A DNA stretch of 5,360 nt from JAGMDK01 sp023128695 (lineage in GTDB: Bacteria > Planctomycetota > Phycisphaerae > UBA1845 > Fen-1342). The translations under genes were made by a program, and so were the position numbers. Positions 1-5,336 of the stretch are shown piece by piece. Under the pieces are notes generated by a model. That model worked only from the letters and a program-made list of their open reading frames with translations, was not told the DNA's origin and made no database searches. Position 1 is the first letter of the stretch. Each line of letters begins with the position of its first letter. Location of the stretch: positions 1 through 5,360 of the forward strand of contig DAOVQG010000320.1 of NCBI GenBank assembly GCA_030628805.1. The letters run 5' to 3'.

Positions 1-89
1 CAGGCATCCTCATCAGGGAAGAAGCGATCGAACTCCTCGAAGGTGCGCGGATAATCGACCCCAGGAACAGGGCCCGCCATGTCTTCCAT
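1..89 (-). CDS. IS1595-family transposase, N-terminal fragment (cut by window edge)
   Basis: Reading the minus strand from the ATG at 89-87 gives an open frame to the window edge that begins MEDMAGPVPGVDYPRT and continues with a segment reading FEEFDRFFPDEDA. The pattern of an acidic/aromatic FxxFxxxFPDExAC stretch near the N-terminus resembles the start of IS1595-family (ISXO2-like) transposases, just ahead of their CxxC zinc-ribbon and DDE domain, both of which would lie outside the window. A second in-frame ATG at 80-78 is an equally good start and has a weak GGAAGAC ribosome-binding site before it. Only about 29 residues are visible, so whether the gene is intact cannot be judged. I could not locate the terminal inverted repeat of the element, which should lie to the right of position 89. 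Family assignment is by recognition of a short segment and is moderate at best. Confidence 0.55.
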   Translation of the reverse strand, partial: MEDMAGPVPGVDYPRTFEEFDRFFPDEDA

Positions 90-175
90 GGGAGCCCACA
101 CTACATGTTGTACGTACTTGCGTCAACCGGATACCCCCTTTTTCCACAATATACAAAATTGCAATCTTTTATCAT

Positions 176-210
176 TTCTCTCTCTGCGGTCTCAGCGTGC
201 TCTGTGGTAA
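176..210 (-). repeat. Decayed ACCACAGAG-type dispersed repeat
   Basis: On the minus strand this stretch reads TTACCACAGAGCACGC followed by TGAGACCGCAGAGAGAGAA. It resembles the purine-rich ACCACAGAG/CACGGAG short tandem-like repeats that I recall from intergenic DNA of many environmental bacterial genomes. Only one imperfect stretch is present and no function is known to me. The resemblance is from memory and is not a database match. Confidence 0.4.
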
Positions 211-274
211 ATTATCCGGGTTTTTGGCACGGGGTGCGCGAGATTCCACAGTCAGCGTTGAAAAGCCCGCACCT

Positions 275-290
275 CGGCTGGCTTCAGCCG
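275..290. repeat. Small perfect hairpin
   Basis: CGGCTG (275-280) and CAGCCG (285-290) are perfect inverted repeats around the loop GCTT, followed by the AT-rich TATATAT. There is no T-tract typical of an intrinsic terminator on either strand and no adjacent gene end, so it is recorded only as a palindrome, possibly another dispersed repeat. Confidence 0.45.
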
Positions 291-370
291 TATATATCAC
301 AGCGAATTAAATATCGAATATGTGCCGGAAAACAGGGATTTCTGGAACAGTCCAGTCCTATAAATAAAAG

Positions 371-391
371 TCGTGTTGCTCGGAATGGAAC
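371..391. repeat. Left copy of an imperfect 21-bp direct repeat bracketing the operon
   Basis: These 21 bases match 5337-5357 at 18 of 21 positions in the same orientation (core GTTGCTC.GAAT.GAAC). The copies sit outside the operon on either side, about 5 kb apart. They could be remnants of a dispersed repeat or a boundary sequence. Similarity does not visibly extend to the left, and the right copy reaches nearly to the window edge. Confidence 0.35.
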
Positions 392-473
392 TTGCCATGA
401 TTATGCCCGGGTGGACACGACGTAGCCTGGCGACTCAAGGTGCTCTTTGACACACGGAATGATGGATGAAGCG

Positions 474-546
474 GATGGGTGGCACGGCCGTGTCGGCCGT
501 GAATACCCGCGACTTGTACACGGCTGACACAGCCGTGCCACCCATC
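474..546. mobile_element. MITE-like palindromic element with 5-bp target-site-like duplication
   Basis: Two 28-bp arms (474-501 and 519-546) are inverted repeats of each other with 26 of 28 positions matching, around a 17-nt spacer. The outer ends read GATGGGTGGCACGG and its complement. Each arm carries its own 8-3-8 hairpin (483-501 and 519-537). The two positions that differ between arms fall on paired positions of those hairpins, C-G in the left and T-A in the right, so both hairpins stay perfect. AAGCG occurs immediately left (469-473) and immediately right (547-551), as expected of a 5-bp target duplication. A further 7-bp inverted pair (GTGCTCT 440-446, AGAGCAC 561-567) lies outside, so the element boundary could instead be wider. 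It encodes no protein and would need a transposase supplied elsewhere. The GGTGGCACGG palindrome style is common, as I recall, in planctomycete intergenic DNA. Confidence 0.6.
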
Positions 547-592
547 AAGCGATGCGTGACAGAGCACTAGTGCGGACCATCCTACGTATTGC

Positions 593-610
593 TATTGATT
601 CATTATTGAT
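593..610 (+). promoter_or_regulatory. Pair of TATTGAT direct repeats upstream of the operon (possible operator)
   Basis: TATTGAT occurs at 593-599 and again at 604-610. The 11-bp start-to-start spacing is about one helical turn, in an AT-rich patch about 50-65 bases before the first start codon. The spacing and position would fit a regulator binding two sites on one face of the helix near the promoter. No known regulator consensus is matched and the repeat is short enough to be chance. Confidence 0.2.
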
Positions 611-648
611 CGCCGGGCGGATGGCCTCGATTGTCGGCGGCGGGACGC

Positions 649-654
649 AGGTGA
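649..654 (+). promoter_or_regulatory. Ribosome-binding site for the fused gamma/oxidoreductase gene
   Basis: AGGTGA ends 3 nt before the ATG at 658. It is a slightly close but usable Shine-Dalgarno match, and it supports 658 as the start because the GRGGQGG motif of the gamma domain begins only a few residues later, as usual for this family. Confidence 0.55.
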
Positions 655-657
655 AGT

Positions 658-2877
658 ATGACTGAAATTACGATTCATGGACGCGGTGGGCAGGGGGGAG
701 TCACGCTGGCCAAGCTCATCTCTTCCGCCTACTTCTTGCGTGATAAGCACGTGCAGGCTTTCGGCGTCTACGCGGCGGAACGCTCGGGTGCTCCGATCCA
801 GGCCTATGTGCGTATTGACGACGAAGAGATCACTAACCACAATCAGATTCACAAGCCGGATCATGTCATCGTGATCGACCGGGCGCTCATCGGCCCGAAG
901 GTCGTGAGCGGCTTAAAATCCGACGGCTGGCTGATTCTCAACACCCCGGAGTTGCCGCAGGCATATGCCGAGCAGTTCCCCGGTCGACGGGTGGCAACCG
1001 TTGATGCGACCAACATCGCGGTCGACAACGGCTTGGGGACCCGGGCGGTCCCGATCGTCAATACGACCGTGCTGGGGGCGACGCTCAACGTTCTTGGGTT
1101 GAACGTCAAAGACCTGGAAGGGGCTCTGGAACTGGTCGGGTTCGTGGGCCCCAACATCACTTCCGGTCGACAGGCGTTCGAGCGGGTCCTCGCCAAAACG
1201 CTGCCCGGGAAAATCGAGGCGGCGCAGGCACCGGCCGCGCCGGGGAAAACCGCCAGCATCCTCGACGAAGACGTCGGCGGATTGCCCAGTATTCACACCG
1301 GTGATTGGGCCAGCCGCCAGCCTCACCGTCGTAATCTGACGCCGCCGTGCAATGATGGCTGCCCGGCCTCGAACAACGTGCAGGGCTTCGTGCAGGCGGT
1401 TAGCAAAAAGGAATATGACGAGGCCTTGAGGATCATCCTCGAAACGTCACCGCTGCCGGGGATTTGCGGGCGCGTGTGCCCGGCGCCGTGCATGGAAGCG
1501 TGCAATCGGCGAGAACATGACGAGGCGATCAATATTCGCGAGATCGAGCGGTACGTCGCCGATCGCGCCCGCTGGCCGGAGGCTACCAAGCCGCACCGGG
1601 TCGAGCGTGTGGCCGTAATAGGTTCCGGGCCGGCGGGGCTAAGCGTGGCCTATCACCTGGCGCGACTCGGCTATCCCGTAACTCTCTTTGAATCAGACAA
1701 AGAACTCGGCGGGGTGATGCGCACCGGCATCCCGAGCTATCGCCTGCCGCGCGACGTGCTCGACCGCGAAATCAGCTTCGTGGTCCGCCACGGCGTCGAA
1801 GTGAAGACAGAACACCCAATTAACCGCCAAATCCTGCTAGATATGTCGCACGAATACGCGGCGGTCTTCGTCGCCACCGGATTGCAGGAGTTGCGGGCGC
1901 TGAACCTCGGCAAGGTATCATCAGACATCGTCACGCAGGGGATCGACTTCCTCGAGCGCGTCCGGCAGGGCGAGGAATACCTCACGGGGCAGCGCGTGAT
2001 CGTCGTCGGGGGCGGCAACACGGCCATGGACGCGGCTCGCTCGGCTTTACGAATCGGTGCCCGCGGCGTGCAGATCATCTATCGCCGAACCCGCAACGAA
2101 ATGCCCGCCATCGCGGAAGAGATCGACGAAGCGCTCGAAGAAGGCATCGAATTGAGCGAATTGGTGGCCCCGCTTCGGCTGCACAAGGACGCCCTCGGAC
2201 CGGTGCTGACGTGTCAGCGCATGAAGCTCGGCGAGCCGGACGAATCCGGTCGCCGCCGGCCGATACCGATCGAAAGCGAGGACGCCCAATTCGAGATACG
2301 CTGCGATCGTGTAATCGCGGCCCTGGGCCAGACGCCGGACATATCGATCTATCCGGAAGGCTCCGATGTACGCGACGGCGAGCAGTTGGCGGGCTTGACC
2401 GGGGCACCGATTTTCGCCGGCGGTGACTTCGCCACCAACGCCGGCACCGTGACGGCGGCGATTGGGAGCGGGCGGCGGGCCGCGTTGCACATCCACCGCA
2501 CGTTGACCGGCGAGGACCTGTTCCCGCCGGAGCCGCCGGAGGTCGCCGGTCCCGACCGGGTTACGATGCACATTTTCGACCACCGGCCGCGGGAGCGGGG
2601 CGTGATGATCCCGCCGGCCCTGCGGCACAGCAGTTTCACCGAGGTGCGGCTGGGCTTGGTGGACGAGCCGGGGCACGAGGCGGCGGCTATCGAAGCCGAA
2701 CGGTGTCTCAGTTGCGGCGTGTGCAACGATTGTGACCGTTGCCTGACGTATTGTCCGGAGGGCATTATGCGTCACAAGGGCAACGGTGATTACGAGTTTG
2801 ATTACGACTACTGCAAGGGCTGCGGGATTTGTGCGACCCAGTGCCCGCGCGGCGTGATCTATATGTCGGAGTTGTAA
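658..2877 (+). CDS. Fused 2-oxoacid:acceptor oxidoreductase gamma subunit / GltD-like NADPH oxidoreductase / 2[4Fe-4S] ferredoxin
   Basis: This 739-residue protein joins three modules that are usually separate. Residues 1 to about 185 are a gamma (PorG-type) domain with HGRGGQGG at 7-14 and the AERSGAP segment at 40-46. An Ala/Pro-rich linker follows (about 186-225). Residues about 226-640 are a GltD-like flavoprotein. Its N-terminal Fe-S region has Cys231, 235, 270, 274, 278 and 282, the FAD site is GSGPAG at 322-327, the second nucleotide site is GGGNTA at 451-456, and YRR at 475-477 suggests NADP(H). The C-terminus is a bacterial-type 2[4Fe-4S] ferredoxin: Cys689, 692, 695 and 699, then Cys719, 722, 725 and 729, both with the CxxCxxCxxxCP pattern. 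Two extra cysteines (683, 686) precede them. The protein should carry electrons between the alpha/beta core encoded downstream and NAD(P)(H). Azoarcus phenylglyoxylate:NAD+ oxidoreductase has equivalent modules as the separate proteins PadE, PadH and PadF. It is soluble, with no signal or membrane segment seen. Electron direction and cofactor preference are inferred. Confidence 0.9.
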   Translation: MTEITIHGRGGQGGVTLAKLISSAYFLRDKHVQAFGVYAAERSGAPIQAYVRIDDEEITNHNQIHKPDHVIVIDRALIGPKVVSGLKSDGWLILNTPELPQAYAEQFPGRRVATVDATNIAVDNGLGTRAVPIVNTTVLGATLNVLGLNVKDLEGALELVGFVGPNITSGRQAFERVLAKTLPGKIEAAQAPAAPGKTASILDEDVGGLPSIHTGDWASRQPHRRNLTPPCNDGCPASNNVQGFVQAVSKKEYDEALRIILETSPLPGICGRVCPAPCMEACNRREHDEAINIREIERYVADRARWPEATKPHRVERVAVIGSGPAGLSVAYHLARLGYPVTLFESDKELGGVMRTGIPSYRLPRDVLDREISFVVRHGVEVKTEHPINRQILLDMSHEYAAVFVATGLQELRALNLGKVSSDIVTQGIDFLERVRQGEEYLTGQRVIVVGGGNTAMDAARSALRIGARGVQIIYRRTRNEMPAIAEEIDEALEEGIELSELVAPLRLHKDALGPVLTCQRMKLGEPDESGRRRPIPIESEDAQFEIRCDRVIAALGQTPDISIYPEGSDVRDGEQLAGLTGAPIFAGGDFATNAGTVTAAIGSGRRAALHIHRTLTGEDLFPPEPPEVAGPDRVTMHIFDHRPRERGVMIPPALRHSSFTEVRLGLVDEPGHEAAAIEAERCLSCGVCNDCDRCLTYCPEGIMRHKGNGDYEFDYDYCKGCGICATQCPRGVIYMSEL

Positions 2878-2895
2878 ATCCTCTGGTGTGGTATG

Positions 2896-3044
2896 TGTAG
2901 CGGCCGGGCCCCGTACCGGCCGAACCAATGTAGCGGCCGGGCCCCGTACCGGCCGAACCAATGTAGCGGCCGGGCCCCGTACCGGCCGAAGAGTGGCCGA
3001 GGCGGCTCAGGAGCCTACGGCCGGTACGGGGCCCGGCCGCTACA
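2896..3044. repeat. REP/BIME-like array: three direct and one inverted copy of a GTAG-headed hairpin
   Basis: A 33-bp unit beginning TGTAGCGGCCGGGCCCCGTA occurs at 2896-2928 and 2929-2961 (identical) and at 2962-2990 (first 29 bases, identical). The 27-bp core recurs perfectly in inverse orientation at 3018-3044. Each unit is itself a hairpin, CGGCCGG and CCGGCCG around an 8-nt loop, preceded by GTAG. That tetranucleotide at the foot of a hairpin is the hallmark of REP elements mobilised by RAYT (TnpA-REP) transposases in enterobacteria. Direct plus inverted copies resemble a BIME. The third and fourth copies could pair as one 27-bp stem, whose loop contains its own hairpin GGCTCAGGAGCC (3004-3015). 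The array fills most of the 207-nt gap between the fused gene and the alpha gene, where it could stabilise, attenuate or process the operon mRNA. The link to RAYT is by analogy; no such gene is in the window. Confidence 0.75.
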
Positions 3045-3073
3045 CTTGGCCACAGATGAGATGGCTCCAAGAG

Positions 3074-3079
3074 AGGAGG
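3074..3079 (+). promoter_or_regulatory. Strong ribosome-binding site that sets the alpha-subunit start at GTG 3085
   Basis: AGGAGG at 3074-3079 lies 5 nt before GTG 3085. The in-frame ATG at 3061 and upstream codons have no comparable site, and this AGGAGG would be inside the gene if ATG 3061 were used. Confidence 0.75.
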
Positions 3080-3084
3080 CGCTG

Positions 3085-4254
3085 GTGGCACGCGAACTTG
3101 TCACAGGAAATCACACCGCTGGATACACGCTGGCTCGCGCGGGTGAGGCGAACCGCGACGCGCGCGGCGCGATCTGCGGCGCGTACCCCATTACGCCGCA
3201 AACCGAAATCATCGAAGTCTTGCGAGCGTTCAAGTTTACCAAGGGCCGGATCGTCGCGGTGGAGTCGGAGCACAGCGCGATGGCGGTCTGTATCGGCGGC
3301 TCGCTGGCGGGGGCCCGATCATTTACCGCCAGCTCGTCCAACGGGTTGGCGTATATGATCGAGAACGTTTTCGCCGCCGGGTACTACCGTCTGCCGATCG
3401 TGATGATCGGCGTCAATCGCACGATGGGGCCGCCGTGGAACATCTGGACGGACCAGGGCGATACGCTGATGCTGCGGGATGCCGCGTGGATCCAGTTCTA
3501 CGCCGAGTCACACCAGGATTTGGTGGATACTATTCTGGTGGCCTTTCGTGTGGCCGAGGATCGGCGGGTGCTGCTGCCGGCCCTGATCGCCCAGGACGGC
3601 TTCGTCCTCTCGCACACACAAATGATTGTTGACCTGCCCGAGCAGGAATTGGTTGACAAGTACCTCCCGAAACTCGACCTGCCGCATTGTCTTAGCGGCA
3701 AGCCAGTGACCGTGGGCGGGATGACCTTCCCGCACGAAACGGAGTACCACCGGATCGAGATACAGCAGGCGATGGAGCGCGTCCCGGAGGTGCTGGCCGA
3801 GGCAATCGATGAATTCGAGCAGGTCTTCGGCCGGCGGCCGCATGGCGTTCTGTCCGCCGAGCACACCGAGGACGCCGACATGGTGCTCATCGCCTGCAAC
3901 ACGATGGCGCGAACCTTGCGGAACGTGGTGAAAGCCCGGCGGGAGAAGGGCGAGAAGGTCGGGATGATCAAGGCCAAGATGTTCCGGCCGTTCCCACGGG
4001 AGGATTACGCGCGGGCGATCGGCTCGGCCAAGCGGGTCGGCATTCTGGACCGCAATCACTCGCCCGGCTCCGGCGGCATCTTCTGGCCCGAAATCGCCAC
4101 CAGCCTGCGCGACAAGAAGGACGTGCTGTTGCAGGACTACATCGTGGGGATCGGCGGCGGGGACGTGACGCCCGCTTTGCTTGACGGAATCTTCGACGAC
4201 CTGGCCGCCCGCGAAACCGCGGCGGAGCCTGTTTTCAAAGAGGTGCCGGCATGA
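3085..4254 (+). CDS. porA: 2-oxoacid:acceptor oxidoreductase, alpha subunit (PorA/PadG-like)
   Basis: The 389-residue protein is the alpha chain of a thiamine-diphosphate 2-oxoacid oxidoreductase, which converts a 2-oxoacid plus CoA to acyl-CoA and CO2 with electrons passed to Fe-S centres. From GTG 3085 it begins MARELVTGN, a typical PorA opening, and its length matches the family. The pyrimidine-binding domain covers about 1-220. It has YPITPQ at 34-39, the ESEHSA segment whose Glu62 should contact the thiamine aminopyrimidine (by alignment from memory with Glu64 of Desulfovibrio africanus PFOR), and a WNIWTDQGD segment at 118-126. The transketolase-C-like domain follows, with VLIACNT around 267-273, MFRPFP at 299-304 and LDRNHSPGSGG from about 321. 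An ATG at 3061 is in frame, and the frame stays open back through the repeat array to 2893, but those starts lack a ribosome-binding site. The stop overlaps the beta start by 4 nt. The substrate (pyruvate, an aryl- or branched-chain oxoacid, or phenylglyoxylate) cannot be decided; the symbol denotes the family only. Confidence 0.9.
   Translation: MARELVTGNHTAGYTLARAGEANRDARGAICGAYPITPQTEIIEVLRAFKFTKGRIVAVESEHSAMAVCIGGSLAGARSFTASSSNGLAYMIENVFAAGYYRLPIVMIGVNRTMGPPWNIWTDQGDTLMLRDAAWIQFYAESHQDLVDTILVAFRVAEDRRVLLPALIAQDGFVLSHTQMIVDLPEQELVDKYLPKLDLPHCLSGKPVTVGGMTFPHETEYHRIEIQQAMERVPEVLAEAIDEFEQVFGRRPHGVLSAEHTEDADMVLIACNTMARTLRNVVKARREKGEKVGMIKAKMFRPFPREDYARAIGSAKRVGILDRNHSPGSGGIFWPEIATSLRDKKDVLLQDYIVGIGGGDVTPALLDGIFDDLAARETAAEPVFKEVPA
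4239..4245 (+). promoter_or_regulatory. Ribosome-binding site for the beta subunit, inside the end of the alpha gene
   Basis: AGAGGTG lies 5 nt before ATG 4251. Together with the ATGA stop/start overlap it indicates translational coupling of alpha and beta, which would keep the two core subunits in equal amounts. Confidence 0.65.
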
Positions 4255-5156
4255 CGACAGCCACCGTACCCGAGCGGGACATGTTCGACGGCATTCTACG
4301 CCCCGGAAACACAAACTGTGCCGGCTGCGGCATGTCGATCGGCCTGCAATGGTTCGAGCAAGCGCTTGAGGGTGAGAAGCCGACGCTGTGCATCCCGGCG
4401 TGCTGCGGCATCGTGACGGCGGGGAAATTTCCGACCAGCGCCTACGCGGTACCGACGATCGCCACCACGTTCGCCAGTTCGGCCGCGGTGGCCACCGGCG
4501 TATCGGCCGTCCATACCATGAACAACGAGGACGACCTGACGATGTGCCTGGCAGGCGATGGCGGGACATACGACATCGGCATCGCGACCATTTCCGCCGC
4601 CGCCGAGCGCAACGAGGACCTGCTCTACGTCTGCTACGACAACGAAATTTACGGCAACACCGGCGGCCAGCGCAGTAGTGCGACGCCGCAGGGAGTCAAA
4701 ACCAGCACCACCGCGGACGGCAAGCTGGAGCCGAAGAAGGACATGATGGCGATCATGGCGGCCCATCGGATTCCATACGCCGCCACGCTGTCCATCGCGC
4801 ACCGCGAGGATTTCTTGCGTAAGGTGCGCACCGCTCGCCAGATGAAGGGTTTCCGCTTCCTGTTGATGCTCTCGCCGTGCCCGACCGGGTGGAAGTCGGA
4901 GCCGTCCGAGAGCGTGGACCTGATTCGGACGGCGGTACGCTCCGGGCTGTTTCCGTTGTACGAGGTGTTCGACGGCCGGCGGTACCGGATCAACGCCCGC
5001 CCGGACGGCACGCCGCTGGAGGGGTACATTTCGCGTCAGCGGCGGTACAACTCGAAGACGCTGGACATCGAGGCGCTCAAGCGGCTGATCAGCGAGAATT
5101 GGGCCTACCTGGAGTCGGTCGAACGGGCGTTCCCGGCCCCGGAGTTGGACGAGTAG
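4251..5156 (+). CDS. porB: 2-oxoacid:acceptor oxidoreductase, beta subunit, TPP and 4Fe-4S binding (PorB/PadI-like)
   Basis: This 301-residue protein is the TPP-diphosphate-binding and cluster-bearing half of the catalytic core. CAGCG gives Cys23 and Cys26. Cys51 (or Cys52) in PACCG and Cys210 in SPCPTGW supply the remaining conserved cysteines, which together form the proximal 4Fe-4S site in this family. The TPP/Mg motif starts with GDGG at 102-105 and ends at NEIYGNTGGQ (131-140), including the NTGGQ signature typical of PorB. Length is normal for the family and no domain appears missing. The start codon lies in the ATGA overlap with the alpha gene. The stop at 5154-5156 is followed after 10 nt by palindromic repeats. 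Alpha and beta should assemble with the fused gamma/oxidoreductase/ferredoxin protein in the cytoplasm. As with alpha, the substrate is not determined, and the symbol reflects only family membership. Confidence 0.92.
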   Translation: MTTATVPERDMFDGILRPGNTNCAGCGMSIGLQWFEQALEGEKPTLCIPACCGIVTAGKFPTSAYAVPTIATTFASSAAVATGVSAVHTMNNEDDLTMCLAGDGGTYDIGIATISAAAERNEDLLYVCYDNEIYGNTGGQRSSATPQGVKTSTTADGKLEPKKDMMAIMAAHRIPYAATLSIAHREDFLRKVRTARQMKGFRFLLMLSPCPTGWKSEPSESVDLIRTAVRSGLFPLYEVFDGRRYRINARPDGTPLEGYISRQRRYNSKTLDIEALKRLISENWAYLESVERAFPAPELDE

Positions 5157-5166
5157 CGTACGCGCA

Positions 5167-5220
5167 CCGTCCCGGACGTCCCAATGTAGCGTCCGGGCTC
5201 CGTCCCGGACGTCATTGTAG
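5167..5220. repeat. Diverged REP-like hairpin repeats after the operon (one full, one partial)
   Basis: The full copy (5185-5211) starts TGTAGCGTCCGGG and forms an 8-bp stem, CGTCCGGG (5190-5197) with CCCGGACG (5204-5211), around a 6-nt loop. A partial copy at 5167-5180 repeats the right half, CCGTCCCGGACGTC. Its CCCGGACG (5171-5178) could pair alternatively with 5190-5197, so two mutually exclusive hairpins are possible. Another GTAG closes the stretch at 5217-5220. The 27-bp unit differs from the 2896-3044 family at 4 positions, with one compensatory pair. It may help end or protect the operon mRNA, but no T-tract follows directly (only TTTT at 5228-5231), so I do not call it a terminator. 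Confidence 0.65.
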
Positions 5221-5269
5221 AAGAGCGTTTTCCCGTTTCCGTAAGAGTTTAGCCGTTTGCAACAAGATA

Positions 5270-5297
5270 TCAGCAATCAGCTTTCAGCGGTCAGTTA
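5270..5297 (+). repeat. Four degenerate tandem heptads TCAG(C/T)NN
   Basis: The stretch reads TCAGCAA, TCAGCTT, TCAGCGG, TCAGTTA as four consecutive 7-bp units with an invariant TCAG and variable last two bases. Degenerate heptad repeats of this kind occur in intergenic DNA of several bacterial groups. The function is unknown and the stretch is short. Confidence 0.45.
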
Positions 5298-5336
5298 TTA
5301 CGCTGTTTAGCGAGTAAGTGCCTATCTGTCGGGTGC

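Larger units (their letters stand above)
90..657. other. Intergenic region without a convincing gene
   Basis: About 570 bases separate the transposase fragment from the first operon gene. Open frames here (for example a 106-codon plus-strand frame at 105-425) have no recognisable motif, no ribosome-binding site and odd composition, so I do not call them. The left part (about 130-370) is clearly more AT-rich than the coding DNA. The region contains a decayed ACCACAGAG-type repeat (176-210), a 6-bp hairpin (275-290), a 21-bp sequence repeated imperfectly at the far right of the window (371-391), a MITE-like palindrome (474-546) and a pair of TATTGAT repeats shortly before the operon (593-610). 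The operon promoter should lie here, but no -35/-10 pair is good enough to call. Confidence 0.7.

Noticed and set aside
225..240. Possible sigma-54 promoter: TGGCACG with GC at the -12 position
   Set aside because: The -24 half is good and the GG-N10-GC spacing holds, but the -12 half lacks the TT of TTGC. It is over 400 bp from the first gene, with a mobile palindrome in between.
105..425. 106-codon plus-strand open frame in the upstream intergenic region
   Set aside because: No ribosome-binding site and no recognisable motif, and it runs across AT-rich repeat-bearing DNA with unlike composition. Most likely a chance frame.
447..452. Perfect TTGACA -35 box upstream of the operon
   Set aside because: No acceptable -10 hexamer lies 16-18 nt downstream, and the MITE-like palindrome begins there.
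2047..2961. 304-codon minus-strand open frame opposite the fused gene
   Set aside because: Shadow of the GC-rich coding strand. The protein is Arg/Pro/Ala-rich without motifs and its start lies in the repeat array. The opposite strand is clearly the real gene.
2896..3044. CRISPR array
   Set aside because: Repeats are 33 bp and abut directly with no variable spacers, one copy is inverted, and no cas gene is present.
3508..4569. 353-codon minus-strand open frame opposite alpha and beta
   Set aside because: It spans the junction of two well-supported genes on the other strand and shows no family features.
5190..5231. Intrinsic terminator after the beta gene
   Set aside because: The hairpin is strong but the nearest T-run is only TTTT about 16 nt past the stem. 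The hairpin belongs to a repeat family also found between operon genes.
4296..5276. 326-codon minus-strand open frame opposite beta, starting in the downstream repeats
   Set aside because: Its N-terminus translates the REP-like repeats (DVRDGARTL twice) and the rest is a shadow of beta.
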